Source of the DNA: Eremophila alpestris peregrina
Taxonomy: Eukaryota > Chordata > Aves > Passeriformes > Alaudidae
DNA length: 64,000 bases
Direction: 5' to 3'
Assembly: GCA_009792885.1 (NCBI GenBank)
Contig: WMCF01000003.1
Location: 17,260,297 to 17,324,296 of the forward strand
Each line of letters begins with the position of its first letter. Positions within the stretch are counted from its first letter, which is position 1. The notes beneath the pieces were generated by a model. It saw only the letters and a list, made by a program, of their open reading frames with translations, made no database searches and was not told where the DNA came from. Position numbers and translations under genes: made by a program. This document shows, piece by piece, positions 55,386-64,000 of the stretch.

Positions 55386-58180
55386 TGATATTTTTTTGGA
55401 GTATTATGCAGCATGCAATTGTAGTTAACACTGTTTACTGAATGAAGTGTTCCCAAATTAGAGGTGGGGTTTTTTATAAAACTACTCCTGTTTATATCAG
55501 GTGACTAGAAGCCTGCAAATTTAGATGTGATCCAAGTATGTTTGTTCTCATCCCTGTGGTACTACACTACACACCACCAAATGTTCTTTTTTAACTTGAA
55601 GTGTCATGCTCAGATGTTACTTTCATGTTGTGCTTGAGTTTGCCTGAGAATCTTTTGGGTTGCATGCTTACATGTTGCAATCTTCCTATTTTTATCTGCC
55701 ACTTGATGATTGCAACCCTAAGAAATTACTTCCCTGTTCTGCCTATACAGTTCTGCATCACCATTTACCAAAAGGTTTTCAAATTCTAAGTAAATTCAAA
55801 GTTCTCTCTGTTTGTAGCAAAATATAGAGAAGAGGGAGAGTGAACTTCACGAGTGCCTTTTGACCTGGTTAATGGCATTCTCTCTCACTAGTAGTAGTTA
55901 AGACAGATGTGACAAACACATTGTAAGGCCACTGTGTGACAGATTGCCCAACATCCTCCTACAGATTCTTCAGAGAAAGCTCAAGTTGAGAAACCTCAGT
56001 TTATTTCTGCCCTAAACTAAAACTGTGTGTGCATCAACATAAGCTTGTACTCTTCCTTTCCTAAGGAGGCTGAAGGTGCCTAGATGAGAGGCACGTAAAC
56101 TTTAAGCTGGAGTGTTAAATATCTAGGCAAATAAGTATGTAGAATCATTGTGATAGCATAAAAAAATCAGTTTTGTGGAAGTTCAGATTTTGTTCACTAG
56201 TGGAAGAAGAAAGAAATGTTCACTAGATGAACTCTGGCTTATCAGCTTTTCCTCTTTCAGAATGCAAGGATAAAGCCACTTCTACTTTCACCTCTTACTC
56301 AAAAGTTTTGTTATGTCTCAGTGATATTGCACTTTGTGTCAGTGATGCTGTGGAGTAGAACACAAGTTATATACTGGTGAGGTTCTTAGTGTAGAAAGTA
56401 ACTTCTGTTCGTCAACTTTCAACATGCAAAAAGAGAATTGTTTCAAGATAAATCTGGGGTAGAAAAAGCCTTTTTTGCCAGTATTATAACACTTCACTGT
56501 CTGGATGTATTATTTAATACACACTGTGTGTTAGTATGCTTAGAATGAGACTCGAGTAAAGTATGGCTGTTGCGACCAGGTATTCGGTGCATCATGCCAT
56601 AGTACAACCCATACTGTGAGGGAAAGTTACTCCAGAAGTTCCACACACTGTGTAATGAAAAAATACCAGTATTTACACAACAGAACTGGATGGACTTGTT
56701 TATCTGGACCTTACTGTGGAATGAGGCTTTTAAACGACGTAACACATGCTCTTATTCTCCTGATAACAGTTTTGTGTAACTGCCATTCAGTGTTTGGAAT
56801 ATGTGAGTACAAAATATGAAGTATCATTTTTCTTCATCAATATGCACTGAAAAGAAATGGGAAACAAGAAGCAAGAAAGATCCATTGCCAAGAATTATAT
56901 TTTTCTATATTTTAAATTGGTGAGTCCTTTTTTTGTTCTTGGAGTGTTTACCTGCTCACCTGCTGATTTGGTCTTTCTAATCTTGGCTGTTTCCTTCATT
57001 CTCTTTAAGCAGGAACCTGTACTGGAAATAAAGATCTAGCTAGATGGTCATGGTTCTAAATGTGGGCAGGGGAAAGGCTTTGACCAGCAAGTTCAGCTTC
57101 TTACTGAATTCCTGTGTCTTACTACTAATGCTTTCCTGTTACTGAGAGGGAATTGACCTTTCATGTTCTTAGTAAACAGGGTTGCTAGATAGCTGCTTGC
57201 AGGAGTAGTATTTTGGAAAGTGGATACACTGAAAACAGCAAGCTTTGGGTTTTATATAACAATTTAGTCACACTTTTTCGTATTCTATACATTGTCCATG
57301 TATCCATACATGGATAATGTATAGAATGTATCCATACATTATTCTATACAATGTGTAGAAATATTGAGTGCCAAATTAAAAATTAGTACACAGTCATGTA
57401 GTGTGAGCAGTATAAGGTATTGTTTAGATACTTCATCGTGGATCAAACTGATAATAGAAAATAGTTTGGTACAGCTGTATGCCCATGTTTGGTTGATTTT
57501 TTTGTTTGGTTGTTTCTCCCTTTTAAATTACAAGTAATTTTATTTGATTAATGGTTAGACATCACTTTCAGTCTAAAAACAGCTTCTTTTAAATGCATTT
57601 CATATGCCTATGAGCTACTGAAAGTCAATATTTGCATTGCAATGCTTACATCAAACCTTTTAGGTGCAGTAGTTCTGTCCCACTGAATTTTACCATAGAT
57701 TTTCTTGTAGTGCAGTCAAATACTAAAATACAACATTGTTTTTAACATGCAGAATTGCATGGTCCCTCAGATTTTACATTTTTTAATATTAAAAGTGGTT
57801 ATCATAATAGTTGCTGTATGTTACTAACCCAATTGATTATGCAATCGAAAAGAAATTGTGGATGGTACTTCAAATATGGATTGTAAGGTAAGTTTCACAT
57901 TTGGAATTGACTTTTTTCTTTGTTTTTTTCCACTAACCAGTCACAGCTCTACTTAAGAGGCTTCTTGAAAAGATACCATGCTGACTTTTAATAATGTTTT
58001 TATTTTGAAATATAAATATGCCTTAAGTTACTTTCTTAATGCCTTTTTTGTGGGACCATTTTAAAACAGGGTTACTGGCATATATATAATTTGTATTCAA
58101 AAGAGCTGAGAAGTGTATTTTCTCATAAAACCTCTCCCTATATCTGGTACTAGGTTAAAAAGGTCAAGATGGATTTCCTT
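55386..58180. other. RBM25-PSEN1 spacer or distal 3'UTR
   Basis: AT-rich sequence with an AATAAA at 57027-57032 and a strong hairpin at 57282-57350. No exon recognised. Confidence 0.6.
57282..57350. repeat. Long inverted repeat (22-bp arms, 2-nt loop) with a third partial arm
   Basis: Arm 57282-57303 pairs with 57306-57327 at 21 of 22 positions across a CC spacer. A third copy of the motif (TCCATACATTATTCTATACA, 57331-57350) could pair alternatively with the second arm. Confidence 0.9.
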
Positions 58181-58950
58181 TGCACGATTCCTCGCGGCTG
58201 GAGTTTCAGCCAGTGCTCATTCTCTGCTATCCAGCCAGCCTCTCCCAACCGGTGCCTTTCCTCAGTTCCCACCCGCGTGTCTCGGTTCCCGGCACTTGCT
58301 AACGGCAAAGCTCTCGGCGTGTTCTTTCCGAGGCGTCCTGCGTGCCGGGGTTGTCGGGGCCGGCCGCAGGTCCCGGACCGATGCGGTGCGGCGGCTGCTC
58401 CGGGCCGGGGACGCTCCTCAGCGCCCGTCGGAAGTGAGGTGGCGGCGGAGGGCGGGGCGGGGGCCGGAAGCGAGCGGGGCCGGGCTGCGGCGGCGAGGAG
58501 CCGGTGGCGGAGCGCGGGGAAGGGAAGGGGCGCCGTGCAGGTCCGTCTGTGGGCGGGGGGGGCCGGTGAAGCCGCGGGCGAGGGCGGGGGGCCGGGCGGC
58601 GCTGGGGGGCCGGGCGCGCTGCACCACCGGGGGCGGGCCGGGCCCGGTGTTTGGGCGAGCCCTGCGGCACACGCCCACGGCCCGGGGAGGGTCCCTGCCG
58701 CTCCGCTGCTGCCCACAACGGGGCTGGGGCCGGGCCTGGGCGGCTGGTGACACCGAGCGCGGTCGGGCCGGGGCCTGACCCGCACCCTCAGCGCCGCGGA
58801 AGCCTCCCGGGGGCTGGGACCGCCGTGCCTCGGCTGCTGCGGGGCTGCTCCGGCCCAGGCAGGGCTGAGGGCGGGGGTGCTCCGAAAGCACTGGCAGCTG
58901 CTGCTTTGCTGCTCACTTGAGGGGAAAAGCTCGGGTTAACCGCGCCGCGT
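58180..58950. promoter_or_regulatory. PSEN1: CpG island, PSEN1 promoter
   Basis: A sharp rise in CpG and GC content 2-3 kb upstream of the first PSEN1 coding exon. ETS-type motifs CGGAAGT (58429-58435) and CCGGAAG (58464-58470) are present; ETS sites are known to drive the mammalian PSEN1 promoter. No TATA box. ORFs of 139-221 codons across the island are artefacts of GC-rich sequence. Confidence 0.85.
58429..58540 (+). other. PSEN1: Possible PSEN1 non-coding first exon
   Basis: A potential donor GTGCAG|GTCCGT ends a GC-rich stretch at 58540. Both the start and this donor are tentative: other GT sites occur in the island and nothing fixes the transcription start. Confidence 0.3.
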
Positions 58951-60225
58951 CTGTCTGATCGATACTTGCTTTGCTTTTTCTTCTGCGAGAAGCTTACTTG
59001 CGTGTCACCTCTGTTCATTAGGCTAAATATAAGTGCATGACAGCGGCAGTTGTAACTCCTGTTGTTCTGACCTAGGAAAGCCAAAGGAAGCAAGGAAGAA
59101 CTTTTTTAGACAGGCTATTTTAGTATTTACAGCTTCATTAGAAAAAAAATGTCTTGGTGAGTCCCTTTTCAGGTAAAACAAGCAAAGTTTTAGTTTGTGT
59201 CTGTTTATGCACCGGTCATTTCTAGATTTCATTCATTTATAGTTACCTTTCAAATACAAATTTAATTTATACATAAACAAAAAATAAAGTTGTTTGGGAA
59301 GATGTCCTGAATCCATTTTCTGAGCTCTTGAATTTTCAAAACAAATTGTTTTAACAAACCATAAATTTTAAAGGCTGTCATTCAAACTTTGATGCAACTC
59401 TTCCATCAGTTACTCCTCCCTGTCTTCTCATTCTCTCTGCCCATGAGTAGCTGAAGTTTGTTTTGGTTTTTTGTGGATTTGTGGTGAGATTCTTTACCAG
59501 TCTATAAGCAGGATTTTGTGGTTGGCATTTCATTTTTGTTTTCTCTCCAGTAATTAAATTAGAATTATGACATGCTGCTATGTGAAAAATCTTATTTGGA
59601 TAGTCCACATCTGGATGAAATTTTTCTTTTTCTGTTGTGGTTGTCCTGTCACTCAGAATTACTACCAAAAACAGCCTTAAAACAACATTGTTTTTATTCT
59701 GTAGCCCAACGAAAGAATTAGAGTAAAATTTTAAAAGTAAGAGCAATGTAATTAATATTTATTTTCATCTAATCTTGCATTTAAATTATCTTTTAAATTA
59801 GATGTGCCTTATTTTTATGGGCAAATGTGGAAGAAAGCTATTCTAGTGAATATTACATTCACTTTCTTTTTGCAAATGGTTTGCATGTTCCCAGTAGACT
59901 TTTTAAATTGGTGTTGCTTCCTGTTGGCTCTTCACTAAGTTAGCTGCCAAAGTTAGTAAGCACTGTGCCCTAGTCTTGTTAAATCCATATTTATTCATAA
60001 ATAAATAGTTCTGTTCTGTTTATGAAAATAAGCTTAGATCTCTTTAAGTAAGATGCTGTCTTGCAGCATTTGTGTTTTGCTGCTGCCAAAAGCAAGAGGC
60101 TTTGCTTTGTGTTGTCCTCTGTTGTAAGAGTTTTCCAAGATCTCTCAATACATTAGCTGAGTATACTAAAGCAGCAGAAAAATATTATTGTTTTCTTTTC
60201 CTGCTGTTTTTTTCTTCCATTTTAG
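58951..60225 (+). other. PSEN1: PSEN1 presumptive intron 1
   Basis: AT-rich sequence between the CpG island and the probable UTR exon at 60226. Nothing else recognised. Confidence 0.5.
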
Positions 60226-60275
60226 TGAGTAAAATTACTGTAAAGAGTTCCGATGAGTGCTGGAATTCACACAAG
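60226..60275 (+). other. PSEN1: Probable PSEN1 5'UTR exon 2
   Basis: Fifty nt between a good acceptor (TTTCTTCCATTTTAG) and a good donor (ACAAG|GTAGGA), placed as expected for a second UTR exon upstream of the ATG exon. It has an ATG at 60253 that would open an 18-codon upstream ORF. Confidence 0.5.
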
Positions 60276-61108
60276 GTAGGAGCAAGAGAATCCACTTGGG
60301 ATGGACTGGCACTCCACCCTTGAGGTGTATTCATTGATTTTTTTTTTATGTAACCAAGCCTGTGATTTATCTAGGCCTGCTCATTGTCTCTTAAAATTAT
60401 GGGATTCTTTCCTGAAATTTAGTTAGGTCAGTCAGACTTCCTCTTTCCCTGCTGTATCCTCTTGTTGTGGAGCATATAGTTCATATAGGATCATTTTATC
60501 ACCTGACTTTCTTATGGAAGAACATATCAAGCTGTTACATACATGTGGCATTTTTATGTAGATGTAGCTGGTACATATAGGGGACTGAATGCCTGTTAGT
60601 TCTTGAGGCTCAGCTGAAATACTGTCTTGTGTAGCACTAGGTCACTCTTGCAGTATCACAGTGTTACAGATATGTCTAGATTTTAAATAATCAAGTGTAA
60701 CTCAGTCATCCTTGAAAATCACTGTTAAATTTATCAGCAATCCAAAACAGAACAACTTGGAGCAATTGTGCTCTGCTGAGATAAAATATGGAAGTTGTGC
60801 TCTGAGCAAGTGTGGAATGCTTCTCATTTATTGCACAAGAAGGAATGGAGAAGTGCTTTAATTATTGGTTTGTTGCTGACTGATTTCTGTAGTTGATGAA
60901 CTAATTTGATAACACTTAGAGGCTCTTACTTTTGTGCTGGAAAATCCCTATTGTGACCTCTTAGTAGATGTGATACAGCTTGGTATCATGCTTAGATATA
61001 GAATGATTGTCTTTGGTATATGTGAACTCCAGAAACTGGAGTAGGGAGGGTAGGGAATACCTGGTCATGTTAAAAACAAAGGCTTTTTACACATCTCTTT
61101 CCTTTCAG
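60276..61108 (+). other. PSEN1: PSEN1 presumptive intron 2
   Basis: 0.8 kb, unremarkable. Confidence 0.5.
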
Positions 61109-61168
61109 CATCTCAAGAAGAAAGGTCCATTTTGTGTGGAAATAAGTGATTCCCAGAGGACTGTCCCA

Positions 61169-61252
61169 ATGACAGAACTGTCTGCACATTTACCCCAGTT
61201 TCAGCATGGACAGCTGACAGAAAACTTCCCTGATACCCACCTCAGCAACACC
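61169..61252 (+). CDS. PSEN1: PSEN1, first coding exon (residues 1-28, partial gene)
   Basis: Presenilin-1 is the aspartyl-protease catalytic subunit of gamma-secretase in ER, Golgi and endosomal membranes, cleaving Notch, APP and many type I proteins (family knowledge). The exon starts at 61109 (CTCTTTCCTTTCAG) with 60 nt of 5'UTR. CCAATGACAGA at the start is shared with the human mRNA as I recall it. The peptide begins MTELSAHLPQFQHGQLTE and ends HLSNT in phase 0, aligning with the human N-terminus MTELPAPLSYFQ...HLSNT, with three extra residues and several substitutions. The donor is ACC|GTATGT. The N-terminal tail is cytosolic and poorly conserved in the family. Transmembrane segments and both catalytic aspartates lie beyond the window. 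Neighbour order with RBM25 supports the call. Confidence 0.85.
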
Positions 61253-61455
61253 GTATGTAACAAACAATTTTAGTTCCTGGTAGCAGTTCAATGGGGATGA
61301 GTAGTTTGTTGGGGTTCATTTTATCTTTCTGAACTGTTGTGGTGATAAGCAGTGCCAAATACACTGCAAAGTATCTGATGTTCTAAACTCATTTTTATGT
61401 ACAGATAAGACCTCCCCCAGTTTAAAGTGTGTTGGAGTGACCAAGCTATCAAGGG

Positions 61456-61476
61456 AAAAAAAAAAAAAAAAAAAAA
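61456..61476. repeat. Poly(A) run (21 A)
   Basis: A homopolymer tract in the PSEN1 intron. No clear retroposon body precedes it. Confidence 0.9.
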
Positions 61477-62954
61477 GGGTCAAACACTCTGGTATCAAAT
61501 GCTGACATTTACAGTATTTATTGAACTCTCTTGATCTGCCTGGCTGTGGTCTGCTTGGTTCACAGGTTTCTCAGTCACTGAGTTTATTTTAGTCTAGGTA
61601 GAGCTTGAAGCCTGGGTTTTGTCATTGCTATTGCTAGAGGACTGTTCCTATGCAGGAAGAACAGCTCTGTCTTGCCTTACTTGTCAATAATTCTCAAGGT
61701 GCTCTTGTGATTCTCGAGGTTTTGGGGGAGGAGGAACTCAAAACCTGAAGTTTTATATGATAGCTATGAAAGACCTAAGCACATATGTGTTGCTAAAACT
61801 GTGCCATTGTACCATGTGTATTTTGGAAAAACCAGGTTTAGATGATCTACTTGGGTGTGGTGCTCAGGCTCTTAGACTTGTCACACTGTTCTTTGTTCCT
61901 GCTCTAGCTCTTGAATATCAGGTTTCCTTGTGGCACGGAAATGCTCTTGAAAGGCTGGGCCACTTGTAGACATGTCTATAGCAGTAATTCAAGAAAATAT
62001 TCTGATTCCTGCTTCAATCCTTCTATACAGTCAGCAGTTTAAATAGAATTTTGAAAAATCCTTAGATAAGCATCATGCTATATCAATAAAAATGTAAAAC
62101 ATTAGAAAGATTAGAACAGGAAAGTGGGAACTTTCCTACTGTATCCTTTTTCCTTTTACTTCAGAGGGAATGAAAAAGATTTCTTTTCCTCTTAGACAGG
62201 TGATAAATTAATTTTTACTGGACACTTCTGCCAGATTAAAAAGGCAGAGCTCAGTGATAAACTGTGGGCTCACCATCCTTACAGACAACTTGGTGATGCT
62301 CCTTACCTGCAAAGGGTTCTGTGTTCTTCTCACTGACACACTGTACTGATGAATAACTGCTCCTTGTGCTTTTCCTTTCCATGTTTAAGTGACTGTAGTT
62401 TAGATACTAAGTTATAATGATGTTTCTCCCCTTCACATCCACTTTTTTTTTGTACACACCTACAAAAGTTCTTTCCTGCTTAAGTGTAGTAGTTTCTCTG
62501 GCTAGCACTAAGTGCTACAATTTGCCATCTCTTCTTCTAGTCACACACAAAGAATTCAACCCAGTCTTAAATACCTGCCACTGCATAATGACCCTTTAAC
62601 ATCAGTGGTGTATGTGAGAACTGATGTAGTCCATGCCCACTGTCAGGCATGGTGGTCTGCTCCTGATGGATAAATCTGAATTTAATAGCTAAAAACTTCT
62701 TATCAAATATGCTGTGTTTTAATCTCTTGGTTCAGGGGCACTGGTCTGGGTTTACTATTAACTATTTTCCTGATAGGGAAAGAAGCCACTATCATTTGCT
62801 TTTGATACTGTTTTTTCACCTGAAAGCGCGTAGTTCGTAACTTACATTTGCTTACGGTGTTACAACAGGTGTTACTGACTTTTTAGCTTCAGAGTTTTCA
62901 CTTTTAACTATGTCTGAGGAAAGTGAAGAGTCTGTTCCTTTGCTTCCACTTCAG

Positions 62955-62993
62955 CAAGAGTCCATGGCCTCTGCTCTGTTTAATACTGATCAG
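62955..62993 (+). other. Candidate in-phase 39-nt exon in PSEN1
   Basis: CTTTGCTTCCACTTCAG precedes it and CAG|GTAGGA follows. The segment is 13 codons, phase 0 and stop-free: QESMASALFNTDQ. It would splice in frame after HLSNT. Alternatively, an ATG at 62911 opens a 28-codon frame through the same segment, as a possible alternative first coding exon. Confidence 0.3.
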
Positions 62994-64000
62994 GTAGGAT
63001 ATAAGTGCACTTTGTTCTTTTAAGCAGTGGGGCACGCGCATGTCACATTTACCTACACTTTAGTAGCCTGAAAGGACAACTTATTTTCTAGCTTTAAGGG
63101 CTAATGAGATTATAACTTGTGTAACTCTTGATGCTGATCTGGTTTTCATGTACTGTGTTTTAGTATGTAAAGGCCTTTTTTGATTGCATCTTTGTTCCTA
63201 ACTAGAGAAGGGAGTAAAATGACACGTATTAGTCTAATTTCTTCAGTTTTTCTCTTCGTGTTTGATATAACAGGTTTCTGTAGTGGTGTGCTAGTTGATC
63301 AAGCTTTTCCTTTCGATGTTTCTGTGTTTGCTCTGTGAAGCTGTAGATTTTTAATTTATTTTGATATATTTCTGTTCCAGAGATGGGGTAAGTGCTCCCT
63401 CATGCAAGACTGTTATTACAGCAGAGAAAAAGCAGCACATTCGTCAAGAGTGCAGAAACCCAAGAACTCGGTCTGCTCTGCTTCTGCAGAGTTCCGAGTC
63501 TCTGTTCATCTCCAGTGTATAGTTACTTATGATCATCTTAGGCAGTTTATTTAGATGGTTAAGTTTATTGTTGTCTTATTGTAGACTGAGAGAAATTGAG
63601 TATTTTACTATCAAAGTGAAAAATGTTATATTGCTGCTATAATCTGTACAGAAATAGGTATAGCATTTCAGATGAAACAAGATCTTTATTTGCATTCTCC
63701 CATCTTCCCATTTCTATCTGACTTTGAGTAATTGTATGTGAGGACTTCATGCAAAAAGCCAAGTGATTTATAATAAATTTTTCATTTAGTAAGAAATAAT
63801 TTTGAACCCTGCATCTTTTTCAGGGCATATTTCAAGTTAATGATAATAAATTCAAACTAAGGTTAAAACTGTGACTCTAACAGTCTGATTGTGTCCTAGT
63901 TTTAATTATTTAATTTAAGCAATTCTAGTTTGGAGTTTTTTCTCCTCTTACATTGCATTTCCTTATTGAAAAATGAAACAGATTTTCTTAAGAGGACAGA

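Larger units (their letters stand above)
61253..64000 (+). other. PSEN1: PSEN1 intron after first coding exon (partial)
   Basis: No match to the expected next exon (acidic cytosolic tail leading to ELTLKYGAKHV) is found up to 64000. It contains a 21-nt A run (61456-61476), a 39-nt exon-like segment (62955-62993) and an open segment with a hairpin near 63381-63555. Confidence 0.6.

Noticed and set aside
58113..58891. Several 139-221-codon ORFs on both strands
   Set aside because: Same artefact in the PSEN1 CpG island.
1..64000. CRISPR arrays, bacterial operons, phage or integron systems
   Set aside because: The window is vertebrate nuclear DNA with spliced genes; no spaced direct-repeat array or prokaryotic gene is present.

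Overview
The window reads as bird nuclear DNA. Three multi-exon vertebrate genes lie in the order ZFYVE1 (minus), RBM25 (plus), PSEN1 (plus), which is also the order on human chromosome 14q24. Introns are short to medium, promoters are CpG islands, and there are avian CR1 LINE tails. One repeat block (about 2620-3085) looks to me like a family common in songbirds, so a passerine is plausible, but species cannot be settled by reading alone. All coding exons below were placed by hand from splice sites and checked for reading-frame continuity.

Left part (1-19.7 kb, minus strand): the 5' half of ZFYVE1 (DFCP1). Three coding exons (18125-17628, 3888-3384, 1567-1353) join in frame into the first 406 residues: the N-terminal Cys/His zinc-binding region and the P-loop NTPase domain. 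The ER-targeting and FYVE zinc-finger exons lie beyond position 1. A 13.7-kb intron separates the first two coding exons. A probable non-coding first exon ends at 19128 inside a CpG island.

Middle (19.7-22.6 kb): a gap of about 3 kb between two divergent CpG-island promoters, with no gene visible in it.

Centre (22.6-55/57 kb, plus strand): the complete RBM25 gene. A non-coding first exon ends at 22955. Eighteen coding exons from 29632 to 53907 sum to exactly 2520 nt, which is 839 residues plus stop: proline-rich N-terminus, RRM, Arg-Glu/Arg-Asp repeat region and C-terminal PWI domain. Intron 15 is a GC-AG intron. Several unannotated exon-like segments sit in the RBM25 introns: one of 81 nt with an in-frame stop, one of 44 or 27 nt rich in CpG, and a 15-nt microexon. 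They could be regulated cassette or poison exons.

Right part (58.2-64 kb, plus strand): the promoter CpG island and 5' end of PSEN1, the catalytic subunit of gamma-secretase. Visible are probable UTR exons, the first coding exon (61169-61252, 28 residues) and an in-phase 39-nt exon-like segment at 62955-62993. The rest of PSEN1 lies beyond 64000.

The genes share no pathway: ZFYVE1 acts at ER/omegasome and lipid-droplet membranes, RBM25 in nuclear splicing, PSEN1 in intramembrane proteolysis. They are a conserved housekeeping neighbourhood. No bacterial-style accessory system, CRISPR array or intact mobile element is visible. The less ordinary content is the candidate alternative exons, the degenerate transposon with terminal inverted repeats, the long hairpin at 57.3 kb and an assembly gap with duplicated flanks.
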